Shown here in pieces: positions 46,001 through 60,400 of a DNA stretch of 64,000 nucleotides. The notes beneath the pieces were generated by a model. It saw only the letters and a list, made by a program, of their open reading frames with translations, was not told the DNA's origin and searched no databases. Source of the DNA: Monomorium pharaonis (Eukaryota > Arthropoda > Insecta > Hymenoptera > Formicidae); assembly GCF_013373865.1 (NCBI RefSeq), contig NC_050468.1, forward strand, positions 12,573,996 through 12,637,995. Direction: 5' to 3'. The first letter of the stretch is position 1. The number at the start of each line of letters is the position of its first letter. A program made the translations under genes and the position numbers.

Positions 46001-49000
46001 TGTGCATAAGCAACCGAAGGATCGAAAGTTCTTTTATTACAGGGCGGATGGACGGCACTCATGTGGGCGACCTACAAGGGTAAATCAGCGACGGTAACAA
46101 TGCTGCTAGAGCACGGGGCTGACGTCAATGCGCATGGAAATTTTCATATATCCTCGTTAGTATGGGCCGCTGGCAGGGGTAATACTGATATAGTCAAAGA
46201 TCTCATTGCTCATGGATCGAAGGTCAATGTCGGGGACAAGGTAATCGACAGGCGTATCGCAAATCGATGGCTACTGTCTCACTCTTGGTACTCATGGTTA
46301 TTATTTTTCCAGTATGGCACGACGGCACTTGTATGGGCATCACGCAAGGGATGCGTAGAAATTGTCGATATGCTTCTTAAGGCCGGAGCCAATGTTGATA
46401 CGGCAGGCATGGTAAAATCAATAAACCGTTGAAAAATATTATGAAAAAGTGATAGATTCTAAGTTAATAACATAATACAAAATACACTACTATGTAAAAA
46501 TATGTGACAAAAAACTTTAAAAAATTTTTTTTTAAGAGGTTAGGCCACTGTAGCGTACGAAAAAACATCCTAATTTTGACAATTATTTACGAAGATAAGT
46601 AATGCGAGAAAGAAAATTCAAATTAAGCACATGATTGTTCATTTTTTAAGTATAAAAATAATTTTTTTATTTCTTTTTAATCACAAATGGTAGGCATCCA
46701 ATAGCATAGTCATTATTTTTTTGGAAGCGTCCCATGGGCGAAAGGATTTCTCTTAAAATTTTTGACCTAAAACAAAAATTAAAAATTTTTAAGATCTAAA
46801 TATTTAAGATCTAATCATTTTCTATAGAAGTACATATGGAAATTTTTCCTATTTTTTTTTTGCGAAAATGGCGTACATCTTTTAAAAAGTTTCATTTTTA
46901 GGAAAAAAATTACATGAAAATTGTTTATAACAAAAAAAGTTCACAATAAAATTAAAAATCCGTATGTATGTACTTCTGTAAAAAATCATATTTTGAAGCT
47001 ACATAAAAATTTTAAGTAAACCGGTAAAGATTTAACAGAATCATCGTCTGCCCGATTTGAAAAATATACGGTTTCGAGAAAAACGCGTTTAAAGTTTTAA
47101 TTAAGTAACGATATTTTTTAAATAAAATGAAATTTTAATTTACTATTAATCTGCTAGTCCGGAACCATATAGTTGCCCTTCTGGATCGACATTTTTGTCT
47201 TCTTTTCTTAGCGATTTAGAGTCTCTATGAGTCTGTTTTGCCTTGTTCGTCAGTGAGAGACCGCTTGAGCGCGCTTCAAGGCGGTCAACAATACAACTTT
47301 ATAAACATCATTAAAAATTTTTTTCGTATCTGGATCACTTACATACTATTTTTAATGCCCTAAGGTATGTTTTTAACCAACAAATTTTTTTTCAATTTTT
47401 TGAAAATTTCATAGTGGCCTAACCCCTTAATTTACGCGAGAATCAAAACGCACTATAATAATTTTTTTTATAAATTTTAAAAAGCATTTTGTCCCCTTTT
47501 TCTTTTTTATCATAAACTCTTTAACTTTGAAGTTAAATAACATTTTTAAGAAATTAATGATTACACAGAAGGTACAATGTTATTGTAAGAAATGATTTCA
47601 TCAATTTTTTTAAAGAAGCATCTTATAATTCAGAAAGCTTACTTTAAAATAATTTTTTATTGTTTTCTGTTTGATATTTTATTAAGCTTTATATTAAATA
47701 AAAAATATTTTTAAAATATCAACTTGTAATTTTATGCAATTTAGGAACAAAATATCGTAGAAACGAAATTAAAACAGGTTCAAAATTCTATCTTTTTTTT
47801 TAAATACATTTTTGAAAACTTCTCAAATTTAATTCATTGAGATACTTAGCTTTTCGTAAAATGTAAGAGAATCTTAAACATTCTAGTACTTTTGAGCAGT
47901 AATATAAAACACTTATGAGAGAGTTGCTTAAGAAGTTTTGCGATTAAATACATAAATAATGCTGGGAAGAAAATAATGTGCGTGATTTTGGTGTGCATTA
48001 TCTTTTATAATATCATCGAAGAAATTTTATTTTATTCAGACAAGTTTTGTTTTGACGAAAGTCAGAGGAAATGTTTTAATGCTTTAAAAAAAATAGAAAA
48101 ATTAGGAAATCGTCTTCTTGTAAAAACTAATGTCGTTTAAAAAATGCAGATTGATGATAATGCAGACAATGTAATATTTTTTTGCAAAATATTTGTAAGG
48201 TATTTACTCAAATTTTGTAAAAAGTTTCTAAGAACTCCCAAATTTTCCAGGAATTTTATTTAAAATTTCAAATAAAATTCTGAAAATTTGTAAATGTAAC
48301 TTTGAAATAAATTTATTGTATACTTTTTAATATAGATGCTTGTTAGCCTTATTATTAAATTTATTATCAATTTAATATGATATTATTATTTTTGTTCATC
48401 TTATAACTGTGTTTTAAAGTCTAAAAAATCTATATGACTTACAGTTTAGTAAACTTTAAAGGGTATATATAAAATCATAAGCGTAAATATCAGCAGAAGA
48501 TCCAGCTATAATCGAGTAAGATTTATTCTCTGTTAGTTATATTTTTATTATTGGTTTATTATTATTTATATTATTTTCTTATTATTATTTATGAAAATCA
48601 CTGAACTTTTGAATAATAAATTTGATAATAATAATTATTATAGAAATTTAGAAATTATTTTTCTCAACGTTATCTATATTTATTCACAAAACTTTTTTAA
48701 ACCTCGTAATTATACTACGATTACATGAATTTTTTTGTATAAATTAATAATCGCGAATAGAAATATTTTAAACACAAATTATTTTAAAACTTTTACATTT
48801 TTATATTGAAATGAATGATATAAAAATATATTTTTTTTTTTATTATGCTTATGACACAATTTTTCTTGTAGTATTCGTGGACTGCTCTGATCGTGGCAAC
48901 TCTCGGTAATCATGTGGAAGTCGTGTCGTTACTATTGGAACACAAACCCAACGTGAACGCTCTAGACAAAGACGGTTGCACCGCCCTAGCAATTGCCTGC

Positions 49001-52000
49001 CGTGAAGGTCATCATGAAATAGCCAACGCCCTTTTAAATGCTGGTGCTTACGTTAATATTCAAGATCGAGCTGGCGACACGAATCTAATCCATGCGGTTA
49101 AGGGAGGTCATCGAGGCGTGGTAGAATCGTTGCTGAAAAAATACGCGGATGTCGACATCGCTGGAAAGGTATGACTTATTCTTTTTTACGTATTTTCGTG
49201 TATTTTCCTCAAATATCAACTTTGAAAAAAATTATCTTTTTTATCGAATATTGTGGCTCCAAAATATTGATCATTCCGGTACGCTAAATTGTTTTATGCG
49301 TCGAGTTCTACATGAGAGAACGGGCGAAACATTGTTGAAGTAATTGCTAATGATTCAAATCTATACGATGGGCACTTTAATAAGAGACGTTCTCAGATCC
49401 AGTGGTATCCTTTAAGTCACTTCGAGCTAGGTTCGTGCGTGACACCTCCGCGGTTACTCTCGAGTCCTTCTAGTCGAACTAACCACCCCATCCGTATATA
49501 TTTTAGGATAAAAAAACCGCAACTTACATAGCAGTAGAGAAAGGCAATATACCGATACTCAAATTATTACTAAACGCTAACCCAGACCTGGAAATTGCCA
49601 CGAAAGACGGCGACACGCCTTTATTACGGGCGGTGAGGTCGCGTAACGCCGAAATCGTGCAATTGCTTTTAGACAAGAAAGCCAAGGTCTCGGCTACGGA
49701 CAAGAAGGGCGACACTGTACTGCACATTGCGATGCGTGCGCGATCGAAAGCGATCGTCGAGATACTACTGAGGAATCCAAAGAATAGCCAGTTATTGTAC
49801 CGTCCGAATAGACAAGGCGAAACGCCCTACAACATTGACGTCAATCATCCAAAGACAATGCTTGGTCAAATATTTGGTGCTCGTAAGTTGATTAAGCACA
49901 TATCATTATTCATGTCACATTTTTAGTAGTAATTTAAGGAGGTTCCAGCTTAAAAAAGTGAAGAGAAGTCAATAACTCTACTTATCATACATGTAGGGAA
50001 GACCGGGGCTAACCCAACCTCTCTAAGATATCTCATTTAAAATGAAATGGATTGCAATAAACCATTGAATAACTTGTTGCTTGGCGCAACTTTTTATAAA
50101 ATAATTGGCGGTATAATACCTATTAGTTTCTGAGGTATAATAAAAATGGGGTAAACTGTGGTCAGGGTAAACTCGATCTTTTATTATTTAACTCTAACTT
50201 TTCAAATTATTTTGTTATTTTAGGGTAGTTTTACGAGGAATGAGAATCAAACTTTATTTGTGATACAAAACTTAATCTTTATTTGAATTTTTAAATTCTA
50301 GTTAATTACAATTAACAAAATAAAAGAGATTAACAAAAACATTATGAAATTAAACAAATTTATCTAACAAATACAAAAAATAAACATAATTTTTCAAGGA
50401 TGTAATTGTTGAAATATAGAGGAATACAAAACAAAAAATTATTCTTTATCTGTATCTTTATTTTTTTCGCGGTAATCAACAACTATAGTTGTGCTTTGTC
50501 TCGTAATATGAGAATTAACTACAAAAATTTTTAAACAATGAAAAAAATACTTCGTGTATGTCGCAAAAAACACAAAATAGGGAGAGTTGGTAAATTATTT
50601 AAATTTTTTTAAAATTATTAAAAAAATTTCTTTTAAAATACTCAATGCTATTATTTTAAAAAATTGTATTTTAAGTTTAAAGATAAATAATTTAAAATTT
50701 TTGAAAATTGAATTAACAATAGAAAACAGCTAATTCCGAAAAACGAATTTTTAGGGGCTGTTTGGTTTCTTTTGTTTTCTTGACTTTACATATTTCTCAT
50801 TTAATAATAAAATATATAAACTAATTTTTGGAATACCCATTGGATTTTCACTTTCTCCAATTAATGCAGATATTATGCAATATTTGCGAAAAAGCGTGCT
50901 ATGATGATTAATTAGGAAGAGAGGTGATTAACGTACAGATACTGTTTTACTATAAATATGATATAGTGATGATATAGTGATGTCTGTCTTCTCTTGTTTG
51001 AAAATCGAAAAAGTTTTAAATGAATTAATTTGACCTGCCGAGATTACAATTTATCTTACAAGGGAAGTGCACGAAGTGATAATCGCGAATAGATGTGTTA
51101 TATATCGTTCGAAAGATCTTGTCGAGTAGAGTTTATGTGTGCAGTATTTCGCTTGAATGGCGCCTTTAGAAGGCAACAAGAAGTGCACTTCCCTTGTTAG
51201 AGAAAGGGATAAAATTAATTTTCTAAATATTACGATTAAAAATAATAAAATTATCTTTAATTGATATCAAAAACTTTTTTATGATATCTAGGTATAGTTA
51301 TTTTTTTCAGCACCTATTTTTCTAAAAAACTGAGACCAGTCACTCGTTTATAGAACCTTTTTATTTCGCATCCAAAATTTCATTAAAAAACTATTAAACT
51401 TATTATTGAAATCTTATTTAAAAAGAATGATTATCCGCTAAATTTCATTTTTGATACAATTAAATATATAATCAAGAATTGACCAATTCTGACCTCAAAA
51501 TTTGATTAAGAATAGAACAATAAAACAAAATTATGAAAAATAATTCAGAAAATGAAAACTACTTGATTTATTTTTCTATAAATAAATCTATTACAGAAAA
51601 ATATTCTGGAACATTATTAAAAATATAGATACAAATATATTATCATTTTACAACATAAATTAGTTTAATCGATACATGAAGATTTACTTCCCAATTCAAT
51701 GTGAAAGACTATTTAGTTTACAAATTGAACAGTAATGAAAGAGTAATAAGAACAGTACTGATACATTTTATATTGGATAAACAGATTGTCAATTAAAAAC
51801 ACGAATATTGCAATACTACAATCACATAAGATAGAATATACTTCACAGAATTACGGAAACGTAAGATGCATTATAAGTTCGACTGGGATAATATAAAAAT
51901 TCTAAATGTGTAAAAAAACTTTAACAAACGCATAATATCTGAACTGATACACATTAAAAGATTAAACAAATTTAATTTACAGATGTGGAATGTTAGATCA

Positions 52001-55000
52001 CACATACTTATCGATGACAGACCTGATTTTGATATTTGAAATTTGAATGGTTCTCTACGTAATTTTGTACGCTGAATCCAAATTTGACCTCAAAATTTGC
52101 CCGTTACATTAGGTTTTTAAGATAAATAAGATCAAACGTGCCAAAAATAATCATTTTGATAATAGAGATATACTACTTTATATATATTAAAATTACAAAT
52201 GTATATGTACATTTAACCTCCTTAATTTACAACATATAGAGAACACATGTTTAATATTTTAACATGTTTTAGAATAGAATTTGATAAACGTTACAGGGCG
52301 CTTAAATACTAATGAGGACAATGAAAACATGCTTGGTTACGATTTATACAGCAGCGCACTCGCAGACATTCTCAGCGAACCATCGCTTTCTACACCAATT
52401 ACCGTCGGTCTGTACGCAAAATGGGGTTCTGGGAAATCATTTTTACTGAACAAACTGAGAGGTATTATACCAAACAATAGAATTATTACAATACTACTTA
52501 GTAGTCTTAAGGAATATTTCAAAAACTTCCTGTGAACTCTTTAATAAAATTGAAACAAATTTTTATAAAAATATAATAGATCATATTTTTTTAAATTTTA
52601 AATAAAATGTTATATTATGCAAAATTAAATTGTACTTTTAATTAGAAGAAGCTCGAGTTTTTTATATATTTTTTTTTAATCAACAGAAGTGCATCTTGCA
52701 AAATATATTATAAATTATATTGCAGCTTCTATTATTTTTTACAATTTTTATTTCTTTGTAGCCTGTCATGAAATTAAAATTTTTCTCTGTATGTATATTA
52801 GTGTATGTATATTAATGTTTTTAGTCCGAAAAAATTCTTGAAAATTCTGGGAAAAAAGTTTTTTCTATTTTTTTCTTGCTTGTATTTTTCTGAATTTATT
52901 TCTTTTTTTCTTTTCTTTTCTTTTTCTTTTCTTTTTCTTCTTTTTTTAAAATAATGTTACCTTTATTGTTCTCTACGTCAATGATTTTAAGATTTTTTTT
53001 TCACATTTAAGAGCTTTAATAAATAAATAATTTATTGATTAAGTCTGCACAAAGTTTTTTCTCAATTTAATTTTTTAGCAAGTTAACACGTTCACGACGT
53101 TGTGACCATATAGATACCGTTATTCTATCCCACTGGACTACCATCAATCAAATACTTCCTACGCAAAGAACGATAGCAAGATTATCTCTATAAATGCTGT
53201 CTATGCGCGTTAGTCATGACTTACCATTGTAATACCCAATGATCACCTGATCCGTAATTCATAATACGATTACACCATCTCCAGTGAAGGTCGACTCGTG
53301 GTTTCAAGTCACGCTATATACAAAAAACGTTTAAACAAAAATATGTTTGTCGCAGACGTGTTAAGAAATTGTTATTAATTAGTATGTATATATCTGAGTT
53401 ATATAAAAAATAATAGCAATAACTATTTTTTTACAGAGGAAATGAAGAACTTTGCGCGACAATGGATCGATCCGGTATTCCAATTCTCTTCCTTACTTTT
53501 TTTAGTAGTAGCTCACGTATCCCTACTTGTGGGCGTTACGTTGGGTCTTGTCTTACAATCGTGGATCATCGGTCTGTCATCCGGAATAAGTTTATTAGTT
53601 ATTGTTTATATATTTCTGATTCTCGTTTGGCATGCCAACAAAAGGTAAGACTTATGAAAAACAACGATAAATAAAATTCTATTCGTCAAATCTTTATCTG
53701 AGATCTATTAATTATTGTTAATTAAAAACAGATACGATTGGTACTGGCCATATAATCTGACAGTGGATCTCACCACCAAATTGAATACGCTGAAACTGCT
53801 GTTGCAAGTGATCTTCTGTCATCCACCGGGTAGTCAATGTCACGATGGCATAACAGTGCAGCCGATAAAATTTTACTTCACCGATCAGACTCGCGTGGGT
53901 ACGACCGCCGCCGGTGAAAACGCAGTCGTGCAAATGGTTGGCTCGTTGTACGATTCCATTGAAAACTACTATGGCTCTCTATCTACCAGACTGTACAGGG
54001 CATTTCGACCCAAACCAGATAAATCAACCACCACATGGAAATGGAGACGATTATGTTGCCTGCCATATGTAGTCATATTTGAATTCTGCTTATGCAGCTT
54101 GCTTGTCGGCATCTCGATACTTACAGTGTATCTTATAGATATTTCGAATGATGAGTAAGTAATTGTATGTCGGATATAAAGAATGTTTACTATCAGGAGA
54201 AAACGAGAAATTTTCAAGAGATTTCTCTTTTACTCTTGAAAATTTTTATGAATTTTATTGAGACTTAAGGAAAATTTAAACAATTTACTGTTATATTTAA
54301 ATTTCACACACACACACACACAATTTTTTTTATTTTTTTTATTTTTGCTCGATAATGCAAAATGTCTATTAGCAATAAATATTGTTATATATGCACGTTT
54401 ACGGACATTTACAATACATTCTCTAGTAGTAGACTGCAAATTTTTAAAAAGTCATTAACAATAATACATCGTACTAAATAACGTTTAATCACCTTACAAA
54501 TTTTGTATTTCCTATAAAGTAAATTCGTATCACAATCATTACGTACCATTCAGTTTATATTGTTTTTATTTGGTATTTTCTCACATTTATTCAAAACTTA
54601 AGGCTTTTTGTGATTACATGAGGGTTACATTATTAAAGAACATTAAAAACGTGTACAATAAAATAAATTTATTTCAAAATTGCATCTAAAGAAGTTCTTA
54701 TCTGGAATTTTATAAAAATAAAAATCTTCCAAAATTTGGAAATTTTTTTTACAAAATTTGAGTAGACATCCTGATAAAATATTTCTATGTTATTGTTTTA
54801 TCTACTACATTGTTTCGCGTTTAGGTCTACGATAGAACGAGTTACTGCTCATATTATTATGATATCGATTGCCTTGGTCTTGGCTATCAGTATAATAGCA
54901 AATTTGTACACATGGAGTAGAACACTGCAGGCATTGATTTTTTCACAAAGGAGACACCTTCAACGTAGTATATCAAAATTGGAGACTTTGAAGAGTGAAG

Positions 55001-57447
55001 GCTTTATTCAAACTTTAAAAAGCGAAGTCAATTTAATGACGGAAATGGTAAATTACTTATTTATTAAGATAACAATTAGAAGTTTACTTTTAACGGCGTA
55101 GCTTTTAATCATGCTTTTAAATAGGTCAAGTGCTTGGACAGTTTCATGGCTCAACAAAGTAGACTAGTCGTAATAGTAGACGGTTTGGATAGTTGCGAAC
55201 AGGATAAAGTTTTACTTGTTTTGGACGCTATACAGGCCTTATTTAGTGATAACGGATATCCCTTCGTTGTGATATTAGCAATTGATCCACATATTATATC
55301 TAAGGTAAGCAAAAAGATGCTGAAATTATCGAAAGTAAATTACAATTAGACATTGTTTTATTATAGAAGATCTCTTTAAATTGGTTTTACAGATTTGTTT
55401 TTTACACAATTAAATTCAATAAAAAATTTTTAATTTAAAAATTATTTAAAATTTAAAATATTTTTTTATTAGCATAAATTTGCTTTTATTTTTTTGTTCT
55501 TTTTATTTTTTACTTTTTGCTTTAATAGTATTTTGTAATTTAAAAGAATGTGGAATCTTGTAGAGCCAACTTAAATATATTTTCTAAAAAATGTTAATTT
55601 AATTTATTATTGATTTTAAAACATCACTCTAATGAAAAATCATAATTATCGTTTGACATGTGCGTATAGGCGGTAGAAGTAAATAGTAGAAGACTGTTCT
55701 CGGAATCGAATATCGGCGGTCACGATTACTTGCGAAATATGGTGCATCTGCCGTTTTACTTGCAAAACAGTGGCTTGCGTAAAGTCAAGGTTGCACAACA
55801 GACTGCTCAATATTACAAGAAGACAGTGTGGACGGAGGCCGAGGAAAGCGTCAACTATACCGCGACCAGTACTATGCATCACTCAGTATCCAATAGAAGG
55901 CTCAGCACAGAATCGGCTATAATGAACAGTAACGAAAAACTAAAACCCCAAACCAGAAAAGGTAGTAGAAAGATGCGATTGAGCGAATCGATCGCTAGCA
56001 GTATCGGCAGTAATTTGAATCGATTGGGAGGCGCGCAGGATCTCAACAAAATGTTGCTTACTGATGATTATTTTAGCGACGTGAATCCTCGTAGTATGAG
56101 GAGATTAATGAATGTCGTTTATGTCACAGGTAATATATTATATCATGCTGCATCCAGGAGTGTTATGTTTAAAATACTTATTATTAATACAAATGTTTAA
56201 GACATGTTTTTTTAAGATTAAACATAGATTTTATGGAAATAATACTTGTAAACTTATATATATATATATTTTTTTTTTTCATATTATTAAAAAATTTTGT
56301 ATAAATATAAATCTTACAACAATATTCGAAACATATACAATCGGATCTCTCATTTAGCATAGCCACGGGACCAAATATGATAAATGGGAGGTTCGTATTA
56401 GCGCCGCCCAAAACAGAGCCGTACGTACATGTTGTCAGATCCAGTTTCAAATTGTGGAGGTTAGAATGTGATTCTTGCATTAGCAAGTATGTATGTACGG
56501 ACCTGATGCAGACGACTGCGCATCGTGTACGCGCAGCGACTGTGATCACATGGTATATTAAAACGGAGGTTTTTGGTATGTCAAATGGGAGGTCCGACTG
56601 TACAAAGACAAATAAAAAACTTATCTTTGGTTTTATGATTTTGATTTTAATATAATTCATATATTGTTAAAAGTTTCTATTCTATCAAGATATTGCTTTT
56701 TTTACAAACAAGTATTTTTTATTAAAATATAAAGAATGTATAATTATATTAAATTTATTTATGTTTAATTTTATCAAAAACCAAAATCTTAAGAAGTACA
56801 GCAAAGTGCTATTTTTTTGTTGAGCACAGTTATTGATTATATGTATAATGTATAATAAAAGTACTTTATATTTTCCCAGAAATAAAATAAAATTTTAAAG
56901 TAATTATTATTAATCCTACATTTGTAACAAGAATGTATGTAATATGAGAGTAACATAATTAATAAAAACAATTCTAGATTATATTGCAGTATAAAATTAA
57001 TTAATTTAACTATTAAAACAATCTATGCAATTATGTACATTGTTTGGTTTTTTTTTTTAGGGCGATTACTTAAAGCATTCCAAATTGACTTTAACTGGTA
57101 TCACTTAGCTAGTTGGATCAACATTACTGAACAATGGCCTTTTAGGACATCCTGGCTTATTCTTCATTATGATATGTACGAGGAGAGCCTGGACGACAAT
57201 ATGTCCCTGAAAAGTCTTTACGATAAGTATGTAGATTTTAATTAATAAGTGAATACAACAAAATCAAAATTTAGAAATTAATAATAAGAAATTAATGAAC
57301 CAAAAGTTCGTAGGCGAATGTATGTACTTATATACTTAACATAGAATATATGAATTAAAATAAAATTGCGAGATAAACAATATAATGCCTGAAAATTTAT
57401 TTTAACTACTAACTTGTTTAATTTATATATTTATTTTATCACTGATA

Positions 57448-57487
<40 letters not shown>

Positions 57488-60400
57488 TATAGTTGAAACG
57501 TTTTATTTATATGATTTAGTTTATATAAGTTTATATAACATCAACGATTTTTTAAATACATTCTATGTCAATTATATAAGCACAACATTCAGATTGACTC
57601 ATTGTATTATTTTTTAAACATAAATTTGATTGCTTATATTTTTTATATATATTAACATTTTTTATATTAGGGTTCGACCGCAAATTCCGGTACTGAAAGA
57701 GGTGCAACCTCTTCTCGAGATAGATAGAGACGAACGCAAGCTGGATGTTTTTCTTACCTTTCATCGGTCTAGTTTACTCATCAGCGATATGAAGATATTC
57801 TTGCCTTTCACTATTAATCTAGATCCATATCTTAAAAAAAAGATAAAGGAGGAACAACAAAGCATAGAAGAAGATGCGAATCTATTTCATAAACAAAGTG
57901 TTGCTTGGCACGGCCATGGTGTTCCAACTGATCAATGGGCTCCACAAAGAGGCATATCGAATCGACATGTGAGACTCGCTAAGCAATCGAGTTTGCAAGG
58001 GTCCGTGCCGCCGACACCATCATGGAATTATCAGTCAAACTTTGAATGGCAAGCTCCACCAAATTGGATACAAATGCCTTCCACGGAACCAATGTCAAAA
58101 CCGCTTTCCGTAACGACCACATTACCGGTACATCATAAATTAATTGTACACAATATAAATGTTTCTTGTGTATGTAATTGAAAATGCGTTAGTTAACTAC
58201 CTTCATCTTTATTCGCAGTCCGAAATTCTGGAAATAAAGCTGTCATCCTTATCAGTGAATGGAGTTTGCGACCTGATTGACAAAATCGAAAGCCTTAACT
58301 CGAGCCAAGCACCGACATATAAACAGGCTGTTGAAGAGAATAATATTAATGGACGAGTTTTATTGCACTGCGATTTACAGGAATTGAAAAAAGTAAGTGC
58401 AAGAATTAAATAATGTATATAAATTCACGCAAGAAATATTAAGCACTAAAACCGATTCATCTCTATCCAGTTGGTGGCTTTTCAATTTAAGTTATGCATT
58501 TATCATATAACAGTTTAAAATTATAGTATAATAAAATAAATAATGTTTAAAATGTTGCATTTTTTACATTTCAAGAAGTTCTAAATACAAATATATTTTT
58601 TAGGTATTTAAAATGACCTTTGGGGATTGGGAATTATTTCGCATGGTAATTGTATCACTACGGGAAATGGAGCTCTCGTCATTTACATACGAGGAAGGTC
58701 CTCGAAGTGTCCGATTCACTGAACAAGTACGCAAAGGTATGTTCCATATCTTTTTCACTTGTTTCTTATTCGATTCGATCAATGTATTATTTTAAAATCT
58801 GTTATAGATCATGCTTTGCAAAATAATTCTATGCGTGTGTCTACTCACGTTGAAAAAGAGAAAGGAATATCGAGAACGGATGGATCGACTCGCCGTGATC
58901 AAAATAAGCAATCTATAATGGAAAAACAGGTACGATATTGATATTATTATATACATAAAAAAATAAGTAATACACAATCGAAGGGTTTTCTACAACAAAC
59001 AAATCAATTTTTTAAGTCTAGATAATGGTACCAAATCATAGCAAGAATCAAACAGAGAAAATAAAATACATAAATGTAAATAGATAGTAAATATATTTCC
59101 ATAAAAATTAAACAGTCGAAAGATAGTAATTGTTTAATTTTTTAGTGGGTCTCTAAGATATTAATTAAAATTGTTAAAAAAACTAGGGACCCGGACCGAT
59201 TGGGGATGGTTCCAATTTGTTCTCGTTTCTTTTTTTCTTTTTTATGGTACAATGACTTTATAGGGACAATTCAACTCGGCCTTTGTTTCCTCTACACTCT
59301 ACAATTATTATTAAATATTATTAAATACTATTAATTATTATTAACATTTATTAAGAACCTCAAAAAATCGTAATTTAAACGGTTTTCGGTTTTCTTTATT
59401 TATCAAGACATTAGAACCTGTTACACTGAAATTGAATCCGTACAGTTTTCAAATATTTTATTAAATTATAACTGAAACCAAACCATAATTTGATTTCGGT
59501 CCATGGTCTTTGAAAAAAACTTTGTTTTTATATTTATTACTTGTCCAGAAAAGTTATATACTGTTGCGCGTGTCCGCGGTTGGAAGGGAAACATACTCAC
59601 TTCTTTAAAAAGAACCAAACGACTTTATTCGGAATTATTTACAGAGGTTTGCCAAACACGTCCGCCTCAGTTGAATTAGTATCCTGAAGCAAATTACTGA
59701 CATTTTTTCATTAAACAATATCTTTGAAGTAACTTTGCAGAATTCCAAATTCTTTTACACAATCAAAGTATGCACAAAGAAAAAGAACTCAAAGGACGAT
59801 TTCATATTAATAACAAAATTTAACACATTACATTTTTTTAATTAAAATTTTTTTGTTATTATATCTGTTTGAAAATTATATATGTTTGATTATTATATAT
59901 GCATATAATTATATATGTTTGATTATTATATATGTTGGGAAAAAATATCATTTATACAATAAACGATTTGAAGATAAGTTTTTTGTTCACCGAAAATTTA
60001 ACTTTTAGTTTGATTTTGTAGGAAATCCTTCAATTATAATTAAATCTACGAATTAATATCGCAACAAATTTTCACAAATTTTCATTTATTTGCATTCGTA
60101 CTTGGTACCAGTTTCAGGTAAGTTTGTTATTATAATTATAATTAAAAAATATTAAAAAACATTAGTTTTTGTCCATTTAATCTGTATATTTATCTGTATA
60201 ATATGTATCTAATATGTATGAAACGAATACTATTCGTTTTAAATATGCTAAAATACGTACGTACGTTTTAGGTAACGTTAGAAGAGCAAATGATTTGTGG
60301 AGCACTACAAACCTTAAACGAGGAAGCTTGCGAGGATGTTTTGGATGTGCCATCGCCAGCGGTGGCACCAACAGACTCACTTTCTTCAGGTGAGCCTACT

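Noticed and set aside
46241..46312. Open frame running through the 72-nt intron between ankyrin exons (retained intron)
   Set aside because: The ankyrin register (33-residue spacing) and good gtaatc/ttttccag sites show it is spliced. The extra 24 residues would break the repeat.
56184..56660. 158-aa minus-strand frame in a KIDINS220 intron
   Set aside because: It joins AT-rich intron to the GC-balanced block, has no domain and ends in low-complexity Ile/Tyr/Lys.
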